The notes beneath the pieces are model-generated. The model saw nothing but the letters and a program-made list of their open reading frames with translations. It made no database searches and was not told the DNA's origin. Position numbers and translations under genes: made by a program. A stretch of DNA of 64,000 nucleotides from Nocardioidaceae bacterium (lineage in GTDB: Bacteria; Actinomycetota; Actinomycetes; Propionibacteriales; Nocardioidaceae): positions 280,727-344,726 of the forward strand of contig JAUJOE010000003.1 in NCBI GenBank assembly GCA_030447805.1, read 5' to 3'. Below, piece by piece: positions 8,656 through 18,625 of the stretch; the first letter of the stretch is position 1; each line of letters starts with the position of its first letter.

Positions 8656-9646
8656 TTAGAGCAGGGGTACGGCGATGGTGCCGGTCGCCACGGGCACCAC
8701 CTGACCCGCCACCCGGCACGCCACCGGTCGGCCGCCGACCGCCTCGACGCGGCCGTGCAACACCGACGGCCGGCCCATGTCGACGCCTTGGCTGATCCGG
8801 TACGGCGTTTCGCCGTCCGCTGCCGCGAGGCCGAGGGCACACAGCGCGATACCGAGACCGGCGGCGGCTGAACCGGTCGCCGGGTCCTCTGGCACCGAGA
8901 GCCCCGGCACGAACACTCGCGCCGGGAGTTGATCGTGAGCACAGCATCCCCGACAACGCCTTCCGCCCCATCACCGTCGACGGCGAAGACGTTGACGCCC
9001 TCCAGCGGGTCGAGCAGCGCCAGGTGGCCCAACGCCGCAGCTCGCCCAACGGCACAGCGCCGGGGCGCGCTCGGCCCAGCGCCGCCGGTGACACGGGCAG
9101 ATGCACGAAGGTGAGCCCGCACCCGGCGGCGTACACCGGTCCAACCACGTCATCGGGCCGCAGGCCCACGGCCTCGACAACGGCCCCAACCGCGCCAGCG
9201 GACAGTTCGGTCGCCTGGTCACGTGGCGGGGCGCACAGCTCGACTGGCGCGTCGGGGTCGGCCGGCAGCTGCACGTCGATCAGCCCCGCGCCACAGGCCT
9301 GCTTCCGGTTCCCGGCCGCAAGCGAACCCCGCCGGCACAGCGACCAGGCGGTCCCGAGCGTCGGATGCCCAGCGAAGGGGATCTCCCCGCCTGGGGTGAA
9401 GATCCGCAGAGCGTAGTCTGCAGCCCCCTCGCCATAGACGTCGGTGCGGAAGCTGGGAAAGCTCGTCTCCGACAGGTTGAACTCACCGGTGATGGCCTGC
9501 AGTGCAGCGGTGGAGAGCAGGTCCGCGCCGTACACGACGGCCAGCGGGTTGCCAGCAAACGCCCGGTCGGTGAAGACGTCGACAACGTCGTACCGCAGAC
9601 GGGAAGGGAGCTCGACCGCAGTTGAATCGGCGGCTGGAGCAGGCAC
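8656..9646 (-). pseudogene. PhzF-family isomerase, two frame breaks
   Basis: Reads as a PhzF/diaminopimelate-epimerase-fold protein over three frames. The first frame holds VVDVFTDRAFAGNPLAVVY and FAGHPTLGTAW, both family signatures including the N-terminal catalytic region. Near 9035 the frame changes (LALLDPLEGVNVFAVDGDG), and near 8930 it changes again to ARVFVPGLSVPEDPATGSAA, the C-terminal signature EDPATGS. Each break is repairable by one base, so sequencing error is as likely as decay. Family members include phenazine enzymes but most have unknown substrates; no phenazine genes are nearby. Confidence 0.75.
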
Positions 9647-9690
9647 GGTGTGCAGCCTAGACAGCCGCTCCCACCGGTAACCTCAGGGGC

Positions 9691-10959
9691 GTGAGTGTCG
9701 CGCCTGCTCGGGTCTTCATCGCTCGGCTCGCGGGCCTGCTCGTCTATGACCCCAACGGTGACCAGGTGGGCAAGATCCGCGACGTCGTGGCTGCCCTGCG
9801 CGTCGACACGAAGCCGCCGCGGGTGCTGGGGCTCGTCGTCGAAGTGCTGGGCCGTCGGCGCATCTTCTTGCCGATGACCCGGGTTACCCGGGTCGACGTC
9901 GGACAGGTCGTCACCACCGGCCTTGTCAACATGCGCCGATTCGAGCAGCGCAACACCGAGACCCTCGTGCTCGGCGAGCTACTCGACCGCACCATCACCC
10001 TCGTCGACACCGGCGAGCAAGGTGTCGTCTACGACATCGCGATGGAACAGGCGCGCACCCGGGAGTGGGTGCTGTCGCGGGTCGCGGTGCAGCACGGCTC
10101 GAAGCGCTTCGGTCGCAAAGGGCAGACCCGAGTCGTCGAGTGGTCGGAGGTCTCCGGTCTCACCGACGCCCACGCCCGGCAGGGGGCGACTCACCTGCTC
10201 GCAGCTCTCGACACCATGCGACCTGCCGACCTCGCCAACGTCATCCACGACCTGTCACCGAAGCGCCGCGGCGAGATCGCTGCAGCGCTCGACGACGAGC
10301 GGCTGGCCGACGTACTCGAAGAACTGCCCGAGGACGTCCAGGTGCAGATCTTGGGCCAGCTGGAGTCCGAGCGCGCCGCCGACATCTTGGAGGAGATGTC
10401 ACCGGACGACGCCGCCGACCTCATCGCCGAGCTGCCCCCCGAGACCGCGGAGCTGCTGCTGCAGTTGATGCAGCCCGACGAGGCCGAGGACGTCCGGCGG
10501 CTGATGTCGTACGAGGAGCACACCGCCGGTGGTCTGATGACGACCGACCCGGTGATCCTGCCGCCCGACGCGACGGTGGCGGAGGCGTTGGCCCGCATTC
10601 GCGACGCGGACCTCTCACCGTCACTCGCCGCGATGGTGTACGTCTGCCGACCGCCGCTCGAGACACCGACCGGGCGCTTCATCGGCGTGGGTCACTTCCA
10701 GCGCCTGTTGCGAGAGCCGCCCTCGAGCCTGGTCTCCGGAGTCACCGACAACGACCTGGAGGCGCTGCGGGCTGACGCCCCGCTGGAAGACGTGACGCGC
10801 CTGCTGGCGCAGTACAACCTGGTGGCCAGCCCCGTGGTCGACGATGCTGGGCACCTGCTGGGCGTGGTCACGGTCGACGACGTGATCGACCACCTGCTGC
10901 CGGAGGACTGGCGTGGGCGTCCGACCGCATCTCGGGTGGCGGTGCCCGGTGGTGCGTGA
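9691..10959 (+). CDS. PRC-barrel, MgtE-N and CBS domain protein without a channel domain
   Basis: 422 aa soluble protein. Residues 1-150 contain two PRC-barrel-like units (GKIRDVVAALRVDTKPPRVLGLVVE). Residues 165-280 are a MgtE intracellular N domain with helical repeats (DDERLADVLEELPEDVQVQI, ESERAADILEEMSPDDAADL). A CBS pair follows (TAGGLMTTDPVILPPDATVA; GVVTVDDVIDHLLPEDW). The transmembrane Mg2+ channel of true MgtE is absent. It overlaps the DUF1003 membrane protein gene, the arrangement of Rv1232c-Rv1231c next to mrp. The two products may form a complex; that is inference. Confidence 0.88.
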   Translation: MSVAPARVFIARLAGLLVYDPNGDQVGKIRDVVAALRVDTKPPRVLGLVVEVLGRRRIFLPMTRVTRVDVGQVVTTGLVNMRRFEQRNTETLVLGELLDRTITLVDTGEQGVVYDIAMEQARTREWVLSRVAVQHGSKRFGRKGQTRVVEWSEVSGLTDAHARQGATHLLAALDTMRPADLANVIHDLSPKRRGEIAAALDDERLADVLEELPEDVQVQILGQLESERAADILEEMSPDDAADLIAELPPETAELLLQLMQPDEAEDVRRLMSYEEHTAGGLMTTDPVILPPDATVAEALARIRDADLSPSLAAMVYVCRPPLETPTGRFIGVGHFQRLLREPPSSLVSGVTDNDLEALRADAPLEDVTRLLAQYNLVASPVVDDAGHLLGVVTVDDVIDHLLPEDWRGRPTASRVAVPGGA

Positions 10960-11527
10960 GGAGTCGCGCGAGGACGACCGCCGCGACACCGGACGCCGAC
11001 AGCGGGCCCGCGCCCCGCGACTCGACGTACCACGAGACACCACCCGGACCTTCGTGCGCCGCCCCGACTACGACCCGGAGATGTTCGGCCGGTTCGCCGA
11101 GACGTTCGCCAGGTTCTTGGGGACCGCCAGGTTCCTCGCCTACATGACGGTCTTCGTGATCATCTGGATCGCCATCAACGTGATCGGGCTGTTCGGCTTG
11201 CGCTGGGACCCGTACCCGTTCATCTTGCTCAACCTGATCTTCTCCACCCAGGCGTCGTACGCCGCCCCGCTGATCCTGCTGGCCCAGAACCGGCAGGAGG
11301 CACGTGACCGGGTCATCTCGGAACGCGACCGGGACGCCAACGTGCGCGCCCATGCCGACATGGAGTTCCTGGCCCGCGAGGTGGCGTCGCTGCGGATGGC
11401 GGTGGGCGAGGTGGCCACGCGCGACTTCGTCCGCGCCGAGCTGCGCTCACTGCTCGCCGACCTCGACGATCTGGACCGGTCGCGGCGGGACCACGCTACT
11501 GACGGTCAGGGCAGCTCCACCCCGTAA
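10952..11527 (+). CDS. DUF1003 membrane protein
   Basis: About 191 aa from GTG 10952, which overlaps the stop of the preceding gene. Two transmembrane helices are evident (FLAYMTVFVIIWIAINVIGL and FILLNLIFSTQASYAAPLILL) joined by a short loop, followed by AQNRQEARDR, the DUF1003 hallmark, and a long charged helix. The function of DUF1003 is unknown. The gene lies 10 bp before mrp. Confidence 0.88.
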   Translation: MREESREDDRRDTGRRQRARAPRLDVPRDTTRTFVRRPDYDPEMFGRFAETFARFLGTARFLAYMTVFVIIWIAINVIGLFGLRWDPYPFILLNLIFSTQASYAAPLILLAQNRQEARDRVISERDRDANVRAHADMEFLAREVASLRMAVGEVATRDFVRAELRSLLADLDDLDRSRRDHATDGQGSSTP

Positions 11528-11536
11528 CCTGGCTGC

Positions 11537-12708
11537 ATGGCCTCCTCCCAGTCCGAGCGCATCCACGCCGCGCTGGCGACCGTCAACGACCCCGAGATCC
11601 GGCGCCCCATCACCGACCTCGGCATGGTTCGCGACGTCGAGGTCGACGCCGACGGCGCCGTCACCGTCACCGTGCTGTTGACGGTCTCCGGCTGCCCGTT
11701 GAAGGACACGATCACCCGGGACGTCACCGCGGCCGTCAGCGCCGTGAGCGGCGTGTCGTCGGTCGCCGTACACCTTGACGTGATGACACCCAGAGCAGCG
11801 CCAGGAGCTGCAGCAGACCCTGCGCGGTGGGCGGCCGGTCAAGGAGATCCCCTTCGCCCGGCCCGACTCGCTCACCAAGGTCATCGCCGTTGCGTCGGGC
11901 AAGGGCGGTGTCGGCAAGTCGTCGGTCACGGTCAACCTCGCGTTGGCGATGGCTGGGCAGGGCCGCAAGGTCGGGATCGTCGACGCCGACATCTACGGTC
12001 ACTCGGTGCCCGCGATGCTCGGTGTCGCCGACGAGCGCCCGACGCAGGTCGAGCAGATGATCATGCCGGTCCCGGCGCGTGGGGTGAGCGTCATCAGCAT
12101 CGGCATGCTGAAGCCTCGCCGCGATCAGGTGGTCGCCTGGCGCGGACCGATGCTCGACCGGGCGCTGGTGCAGATGCTCACCGACGTCTACTGGGGTGAC
12201 CTCGACGTCCTGCTGCTCGACCTGCCGCCCGGCACCGGCGACATGGCCATCTCGGTGGGGCAGCATCTGCCCAACGCCGAGGTGCTCGTCGTCACGACAC
12301 CGCAGCTTGGCGGCCTCCGAGGTCGCCGAACGGGCCGGCACGATGGCGTCGATGATGAAACAGCGCGTCGTCGGCGTGATCGAGAACATGAGCTACCTCG
12401 TGTGCCCGCACTGCGGCGACGACCACCACATCGACGTGTTCGGCGCCGGTGGCGGCGCGACGGTCGCGGCGACGTTGTCGAACCGGTTCGGGTACGACGT
12501 CCCGGTGCTGGGGCAGGTGCCGATCGACGTACGGCTGCGTGCGGGCGGTGACACCGGCCGGCCGATAGTGCTCGCTGAGCCCGACGCTCCAGCCGCTGCC
12601 GCACTGACCTCGATCGCCCAGCAGCTGACCGCGAAGGGCCGCGGGTTGGCTGGTCTACAGCTCGGCCTGACCCCAGCCGGACACCGGCCGGCCGCTGAGG
12701 TCGTGTGA
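11537..12708 (+). CDS. mrp: Mrp/NBP35-type Fe-S cluster carrier ATPase, two frame breaks
   Basis: P-loop ATPase that carries Fe-S clusters. The N-terminal DUF59 domain (ATVNDPEIRRPITDLGMVRD) is in the first frame. The first break is an extra base near 11790 (after HLDVMTP), after which SGKGGVGKSSVTVNLALAMA shows the deviant Walker A. DADIYGHSVPAML and LLLDLPPGTGDMAIS are family signatures. A second extra base near 12305 (CAGCTTGGCGG) shifts into SEVAERAGTMASMMKQRVVG and the cluster-binding CPHCG. Both are repairable by one-base deletions in an otherwise perfectly conserved protein, so sequencing error is likely. tatB follows. Confidence 0.88.
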
Positions 12709-12720
12709 CACGCTGAGCGC

Positions 12721-13041
12721 ATGTTCGACATCGGCCCTGCGGAGTTCATGGTGCTCGCCATTGTGGCGATCTTCGTGTTCGGGCCCGACAAGCTGCCCGA
12801 CATCGCGCGGCAGGCCGGGCAGTTGCTGCGCTCTGCTCGTCGGGCGCTGACCAACGCCCGGTCGCAGCTGTCTGAGGAGCTCGGGCCGGAGTTCAAGGAC
12901 CTCGACCTACGCGACCTCAACCCGCGCGCCCTGGTGCAAAAGCACCTGATCGACGACCTCGAGGACGAGACCCCGGTGAGAGCCGGCCATCGGCCGCTGG
13001 AGAAGGACGAGGCGCCGCCGTTCGACGTCGACGCGACCTAG
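12721..13041 (+). CDS. tatB: Sec-independent translocase subunit TatB
   Basis: 106 aa. A single N-terminal transmembrane helix (FDIGPAEFMVLAIVAIFVFG) is followed by FGPDKLPDIARQAGQLLRSA, the TatA/B hinge and amphipathic helix, and a charged tail. Length, the glutamate at position 8 and position next to htrA and mrp fit TatB rather than TatA. It acts with TatC in export of folded proteins across the cytoplasmic membrane. Confidence 0.9.
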   Translation: MFDIGPAEFMVLAIVAIFVFGPDKLPDIARQAGQLLRSARRALTNARSQLSEELGPEFKDLDLRDLNPRALVQKHLIDDLEDETPVRAGHRPLEKDEAPPFDVDAT

Positions 13042-13084
13042 CGCCAGCCAAGGCGTGGGCCGGACCTTGAGTCTCTGTCCGCCG

Positions 13085-13156
13085 CCGAAAGCCTGACCGA
13101 AGTCAGTGCTGACGGCCCGTAAACCGACTGGGACGGCACTTCGGTCAGGGTTTCGG
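13085..13156. terminator. Long inverted repeat between convergent tatB and htrA
   Basis: Bases 13085-13103 (CCGAAAGCCTGACCGAAGT) and 13138-13156 pair at 18 of 19 positions around a 34-base loop. It sits between convergent genes, where a bidirectional transcription terminator is expected. There is no U-tract, so a rho-dependent or purely structural role is possible. Confidence 0.6.
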
Positions 13157-13206
13157 TCGATGAGGCGGGCACCGGTACGTCGATCCTTGGCTGGCGTGCG
13201 GCCAGC

Positions 13207-14553
13207 TCAGCCGATCTGCTTCCCGAGCACGACGTCGACGCTCGACGGCGCCTCCCCTCCGTCTCGCTCGATGCTCAACGTGATCGTCTCGCCCGGCTCG
13301 AACGACCGGATCATCACGATCAGCGCAACGCCGTCGTCGACCTCCTCGCCGTTGACCTCCTTGATCAGGTCCCCCTCCTCGATGCCGGCCTGCTCAGCGG
13401 GGCTGTCTGCCGTCACCTCGGCGACCACCGCCCCATCTGTCCCGCGGGCGACGCTCACCTTTGCGCCGATGATCGGGTACTCCGCGTGGCCGGTCTCGAT
13501 GATCTGCTCAACGGTCGTCTTGACCTGGTCGATGGGGATCGAAAAGCCGACGCCGATGTTTCCGGACTCCTTTTGCGACCTGCCGCCGCCGACCGTGGCG
13601 ATCGCCGAGTTGACGCCGATCACCGAGCCGTTGACGTCGACCAGTGGGCCGCCGGAGTTGCCAGGGTTGATCGCCGCGTCGGTCTGCAGAGCGTTGATGT
13701 ACGACGTCTCACCTTCCCCGCCCGCGATCACCGGCCGTTGCGTCGCGCTGATGATGCCCGCGGTGACGGTGGCGTTGAGTCCGAGCGGTGACCCGATGGC
13801 CACGACGTTCTGGCCGACCAGCACGTCCTCCGACGTGCCCAGGGCCGCCGGCGTCAGCCGCACGGACTCGTCAACGGCGAGCACGGCCACGTCGTACGAC
13901 GCGCTGCGTCCGACGATCGTCGCGGGGACCTCTCGGCCATTAGGCAGCGATACCTCGATCTCACCGCCATCGACGGCCGGGTCGATGACGTGGTTGTTGG
14001 TGACGATGTGACCAGCGTTGTCGTAGACAAAGCCCGAGCCGGTGACACCGAGGCTTGACCCCCTTGTACGTCGATCGACACCACACTCGGCAGCACCCGG
14101 TCGGCGACCTGGACCACCGGGCTGCCGCCCCCGCCGCTGATGGTTGCGGTCACGGTCGGAACGTCAGGCGTCGGACTCGTGGGCACTGTCGGGGTGGGGC
14201 GGGCGACGCTCACGTCGCGGTCGACCAGCGTCGCGCCGAGAGCCCCGCCACCCACGCCGAGCAGCAGCGACAGCAGGGCCAGCAGCAACCATGGCGTCTT
14301 CGCTCGAGGAGCCTGCGGCTGGGGTTGGGGTGATGGCTGAGGAGGCGGCGCGTGCTGCCAGTTCGTAGGCGACACCTGACCGGCGGGGCCAGTCCACGGA
14401 TGGCCGTGGGCCGTAGCCGGCATCGGGCGGCGGCGGGCCGTACGCGGGGATCGGGGGTTGGCCGTACGCCGCACCGGGCGGCTGCCACTGCCCCGGCGAG
14501 GGCTGGTCCGGGCCCGGCGAAGGCTGGTCCTGCCCCGGCGAAGACTCTGCCAA
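13207..14553 (-). CDS. htrA: HtrA/DegP-type membrane serine protease with PDZ domain, two frame breaks
   Basis: Membrane-anchored envelope protease. The N-terminal cytosolic part is proline/glutamine-rich, followed by one helix (PWLLLALLSLLLGVGGGALG), then the trypsin fold: His in HIVTNNHVIDP, Asp in SASYDVAVLAVD, Ser in NPGNSGGPLVDV, and a C-terminal PDZ domain (ADSPAEQAGIEEGDLIKEVN). Frames break near 14385 (inside the proline-rich part) and near 14045 (before GSGFVYDNAGH). The likely start is TTG 14553 with AGGAG about 7 bases upstream, giving LAESSPGQDQP. sigE and rseA, which precede this gene in mycobacteria, are absent. Confidence 0.85.
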
Positions 14554-14741
14554 GTTCCTGCTCCTGTCATGTCCCCCTACCCAAGCATGCCGCACTGTGG
14601 AAGCCGCCGCACCAGGGCGCAGGGCAGCTGCCACGGCTGCCGCGCCTGGTGTGACCGAGGGTTGGCACCGGATAGGCTCAGCCGGGTCGTGCACATCCCC
14701 AAGATGGGGGCCGTACCGAGGAGGCCAGCATCGCCACCGGG

Positions 14742-15364
14742 TTGAAGCCAGCGTCGTGGACTTATGCGGAGGACTTCGTCCCAGAGGACGAGGTACTGAA
14801 AGCAGCGCGAGCGCGCGCGCGGAGGTCGACGCCACACCCATTGGAGCTGGAGGCGGGGCGGCCCTGCGGTTCGTGGCGGCCCTGCTGGACGCCAGGAACG
14901 TCGTTGAGATCGGCACCGGGTGCGGTATCTCCGGGGTGTGGATGATGCGGGGGATGCGGTCGGACGGCGTACTCACCAGCGTCGACATCGAGGCCGATCA
15001 CCAGCGACTCGCCAAGCAGGCCTTCACCGACGCCGGCATCGCACCGCAGCGGGTCCGGCTCATCTCCGGGGCGGCGCTGGAGGTGCTGCCCCGGCTGACG
15101 GCGGGGCACTACGACCTGGTGTTCTGCGACGGCGACAAGCAGGAGTACCCGCAGTACCTGGAGCAGGCCCGGCGGCTGCTGCGCCCAGGCGGCGTGGTGG
15201 CGATCGACAACTCCCTGTGGCACGACCGGGTGGCCGACTCTGGGGTGCGTGACGCCGACACGCTGGCTATCCGCGAAACCCTGTCAGCTGTCGCCGACGA
15301 CGAGAACTTCATCTCGGTCCTGGTCCCCGTCGGAGACGGCCTCCTCCTCGCGCAGAAGCGCTGA
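14742..15364 (+). CDS. SAM-dependent O-methyltransferase, frameshift near 14817
   Basis: Class I methyltransferase of the COMT-like family 3. The N-terminus ASWTYAEDFVPEDEVLKAAR is in the frame of the 14742 ORF; the rest is in the 14597 frame: VEIGTGCGISGVWMM (SAM loop), SVDIEADHQRLAKQAF, YDLVFCDGDKQEYPQYLEQA (metal-binding Asp) and VVAIDNSLWHDRVAD. The break lies in a (GC)n run, GAGCGCGCGCGCGG. Orthologous position to Rv1220c, divergent from the htrA block. Substrate unknown. Confidence 0.82.
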
Positions 15365-15376
15365 CCCCGCCGGCGA

Positions 15377-15935
15377 TCACGACGTCGCGATCCAGTAGCG
15401 AAGCTTTTCTCCTCGCTGGTCCTCGAAGACACCACCGTTGGTTTCGATGACCCGCCGAGACGCCACGTTCGTGTCGTCACACGTCACCAGGACCGGGTCG
15501 ATGCCCAGGCGGTTGGCGACGGGCAGGGCGGCGGCCAGCATCGCCGTCGCGTGACCGCGTCGCCGGGCGGACGGTCGGACGCTGTAACCGATGTGCCCGC
15601 CGAACTCCAACAGCCACGGTGTCAGCGAGTGCCGGATGGAAAGCCGACCGAGGTACTCCTCCCCGTCGACCCACCACAGCTGCGTCGCCGTAACGATGCC
15701 AGCCGGCAGCGGCGTCGCCGGGTCGGCGAGTGACTTCAGCCGGGCGGTGTACGTCGAGAACCGGCTGGGGTCGGCGAGTTCCTCGAGCGTGAACGGACTC
15801 CCCCGCTGACTCTCCGATGGCGGGGATCGTCGAGAGCCCGGTCCACCGCTCCGCGTCTCCGGCGGCCAACGTCTCCTCGACGGACTCCAGGAACGATCGC
15901 TGATACCGCGGGTCCGGGTCGACGAGCTCAGGCAT
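15377..15935 (-). CDS. GNAT-family N-acetyltransferase, frameshift near 15815
   Basis: The N-terminus MPELVDPDPRYQRSFLESVE (ATG 15935) and the rest (LADPSRFSTYTARLKSLADP, GGHIGYSVRPSARRRGHATA, ASRRVIETNGGVFEDQRG) lie in different frames joined near a C5 run at about 15808. The RxxGxA-type acetyl-CoA loop is RRRGHA. The start overlaps the pepA stop by 8 bases, so the two are co-transcribed. Acceptor substrate unknown. Confidence 0.78.
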
Positions 15936-17471
15936 CGGCGAGGGCCGACAGCCAGCGCAGCAAGAGGCGGGCGCCGAACCCGGTGGCACCTTGGGTGTAC
16001 TCGTGGGCGTCCTTGCTCGAGTCTCCGACGCTGGCGATGTCGAGGTGCGCCCACGGCCGGGAGCCGGCGAAGTGCTGCAGGAACAGCGCTGCGGTGATGG
16101 CGCCGGGACCACCGGCTGCGTTGGTCGCGTCGGCGACGGGGTTGTCCAGCAGTTGCTCGTACTCCTTGCTCAGCGGCAGCCTCCAGACGGGCTCGCCGGC
16201 CGCGGCCCCTGCGGTGGCGAGCGCATCGGCGAGCGCGTCGTCGTTGGCGAAGAGCGCACCGAGCGACGTACCCAGCGCCACCTTTCCTGCGCCGGTGAGC
16301 GTGGCGATGTCGACCACCACCGCCGGCTCGATCTCGGCGTCGGCGTACGCGAGTGCGTCAGCGAGCACCAGCCGACCCTCGGCGTCGGTGTTGCCCACCT
16401 CGCTGGTGCGGCCGCCGTAGTGGGTGATGACGTCACCGGGCCGCATGGCCGCACCGCCGAACGCGTTCTCCGCAGCCGCAACCAGGCCGGTCACCTTGAC
16501 CGGCACGGCCAGCTCCCGCAGCGCGCCCATCACCGCGATGACGACGCCGCGCCGGTCATGTCGCGCTTCATCGTCATCATGCCCTCGAGCGGCTTGATCG
16601 AGATGCCGCCGCTGTCGAACGTGATCCCCTTGCCCACCAGCACCACATGCGGGGTACGGCGGCCGGCCCGCTTGGGCGCGTAGTCAAGCCGCACGAACCT
16701 CGACTCGTACGCCGACTCAGCGCCGACAGCCAAGATGCCCCCGAAGCCTTCCTTTGCCAGCCGCCGCTCGTCCCAGACGTCGATCTTCAAGTCGGCCTGC
16801 GACGCGGCTTCCCGCGCCCACTGTTCGAGCTGCACCGGGCCCTTCTCGTTCGACGGGGTCAGCGCGAAGGTGCGCGCGCGCCACGACGCGCGCGCGAGGG
16901 CGCCGGCGCGGTGGATCACCTCGGTCCGTGGCGGTGAGCCCAGGTCGGTCAACACCAGCAGCGGGGCCTTGGGCGGCTTCACCTGACCGGACTTGCGGTG
17001 GAAGCCGAACGCGCCGAGGACCAGCCCCTCGCAGTAGGCACCGAGCTGGTCGTCGTCAGCCCCGCTGCCGATGGCGGAGGCGGCTGCGTCCTTCCCCTTG
17101 GCGAGCCGGGCGAGCGCGGCTCCGGCTCGACGGTAGTCCGTCAGCGTCTCCTCGCCCAGCCCGATCAGGGCGACCTGCTCGATACCGTTCTGCTGTGCGC
17201 CGGTCTTGGACCGCCTCGCAGCAGACCGCCTCGCAGCCGGGAACAGCTGGTGCACGACCGTCTCTCCGGCAGCACCTGTCGCCTCAGCGCGGTCGAGCAG
17301 CGCGAAGCTGTCGAGCCCGAGGGCTCCCAGCGTCTCCTCAGCGCCTCGCTGCACGGTGTAGTCGTCGTCGCGTCGGGTGAACCCCACTGCGACCAGGGTG
17401 GCGTCGGTCGAGGCCGCACTCGACGTACTGACGTCAATGACGGGCGGCAGCGGCTGGGCGTCAACGAGCAC
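15928..17471 (-). CDS. pepA: Leucyl aminopeptidase, frameshift near 16540
   Basis: Cytosolic M17 dimetal aminopeptidase. The N-terminal domain and first half of the catalytic domain are in the 16530-17522 ORF, including VGKGITFDSGGISIKP (metal and active-site Lys/Asp) and MKRDMTGAA. One missing base in GCGGCGTCG at about 16540 shifts the rest into the 15928-16533 ORF with the signature NTDAEGRLVLADAL and a canonical C-terminus (WAHLDIASVGDSSKDAHEYT). I place the start at GTG 17471 because the upstream part of the ORF runs through a terminator hairpin. A housekeeping gene, so the break is probably an error. Confidence 0.88.
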
Positions 17472-17484
17472 GCGAGAAACAGTA

Positions 17485-17519
17485 AGACCCCGGAGAGCGG
17501 ACTGCGCCTTCCGGGGTCT
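17485..17519 (-). terminator. Hairpin terminator downstream of DUF3117 gene
   Basis: A perfect 10-bp stem (AGACCCCGGA at 17485 with TCCGGGGTCT ending 17519) and 15-base loop lie just after the DUF3117 stop on the minus strand, followed by TACTGTTTC. The moderate T content fits a factor-independent or attenuating terminator in front of pepA. Confidence 0.6.
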
Positions 17520-17539
17520 CACTCGGTGAACAACGTCTG

Positions 17540-17707
17540 TCAGGTGGTCACCAGGCTCAGCGCGTCCTCAAGCGCCTTGGCTTCCTCAGCGTTCAGCTCG
17601 ACAACCAGGCGCCCACCGCCCTCGAGCGGGACCCGCATCACCAGACCGCGTCCCTCTTTCGTGACTTCCAGCGGACCGTCGCCTGTCCGCGGCTTCATCG
17701 CCGCCAT
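17540..17707 (-). CDS. DUF3117 small conserved protein
   Basis: 55 aa from ATG 17707 (MAAMKPRTGDGPLEVTKEGR ... LVVELNAEEAKALEDALSLV). It is nearly identical in character to the DUF3117 family found across actinobacteria as a free-standing small protein, as in Rv1211. The track ORF begins further upstream at 17746 but the conserved family starts at MAAMKP. Function unknown. Confidence 0.9.
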   Translation of the reverse strand: MAAMKPRTGDGPLEVTKEGRGLVMRVPLEGGGRLVVELNAEEAKALEDALSLVTT

Positions 17708-17830
17708 GCGCGAACCTACCCTTCGTCGTTGAGCGCCTGACTCCACCCGCCTGGGGCCGAGAAGGCAGCGCGTCGATAACTGCTCTCATTATCGCACCGG
17801 TTGGGGACAGGTGCGGCAGACTGCTCCCTT

Positions 17831-18625
17831 GTGAACGCTCGATCGGCCCTGTTCGACGTGTACGGCGACCACCTCCGCACGCGCGGCGGCGCTGCACCGG
17901 TCGCCGCGCTCGTTCGCATGATGGCCCCGCTCGGTATCGCCGCTCCCGCCGTACGCACAGCGATCTCCCGGATGGTGCGCCAACACTGGCTCGTACCGGT
18001 GAAGCTGGAGCAGGGTGCGGGCTACCGGCTGACCCCGCGCGCCGAGCGCCGCCTCAGCGACGCGGCGACCCGCATCTACCGAAGCGAGCTGACCCCGTGG
18101 GATTCGCGCTGGCACCTGCTGGTCCTCGACCACATCACCGACCGAGCCGCTCGCGATCGCGTCCGCTCCGGCCTCGGGTACCTCGGCTACGCGATGGTGC
18201 GCGACAACACGTGGATCAGCCCTCGTGAGTCGGGAGAGGTCGACGCGCTGCTGGAGAACGAGAAGGTACGGGCCGAGCGGTTCCTGGCGGAGTACGACGG
18301 AGACGTCGCCACGCTGACCGCCACGGCCTGGGACCTGCAGGGGCTCGGTCGCGCGTACGCGCGTTGGCTCGACGAGGCAAAGGCCCTGGTCGGGGAGACC
18401 AGCGGTGAGTGCTCGGACCAGGAAGCCTTTGTCACCCGCAGCCGGCTCGTGCACGAGTGGCGCAAGTTCCTGTTCCGTGACCCCGGTCTGCCGGCCGAGC
18501 TGCTGCCGGCTGACTGGGACGGCGACTCCGCCGCGAGGTTCTTCGACGCCGAGGCGGCCCGGCTGCTTCCCGGTGCCAGCCGCTACGTTGACGCCTGCCT
18601 ACGACTACAGGGAGAGTCGCCATGA
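17831..18625 (+). CDS. paaX: PaaX-family transcriptional regulator
   Basis: 264 aa repressor-type regulator. The N-terminal winged helix (SALFDVYGDHLRTRGGAAPV, GIAAPAVRTAISRMVRQHWL) is followed by the PaaX central domain (WHLLVLDHITDRAARDRVRS) and the C-terminal domain (RSRLVHEWRKFLFRDPGLPA). GTG 17831 is chosen since the conserved N-terminus begins there. PaaX responds to phenylacetyl-CoA in characterised bacteria. Its stop overlaps the enoyl-CoA hydratase start (ATGA), so it probably controls its own operon. Other paa genes are not in the window. Confidence 0.88.
   Translation: MNARSALFDVYGDHLRTRGGAAPVAALVRMMAPLGIAAPAVRTAISRMVRQHWLVPVKLEQGAGYRLTPRAERRLSDAATRIYRSELTPWDSRWHLLVLDHITDRAARDRVRSGLGYLGYAMVRDNTWISPRESGEVDALLENEKVRAERFLAEYDGDVATLTATAWDLQGLGRAYARWLDEAKALVGETSGECSDQEAFVTRSRLVHEWRKFLFRDPGLPAELLPADWDGDSAARFFDAEAARLLPGASRYVDACLRLQGESP

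Noticed and set aside
8656-9646. PhzF homologue as part of a phenazine cluster
   Set aside because: No other phz genes nearby; PhzF-fold proteins are widespread with other roles.
13106-14011. 301-codon plus-strand ORF opposite htrA
   Set aside because: Antisense shadow; the minus strand holds the full HtrA catalytic triad and PDZ domain.
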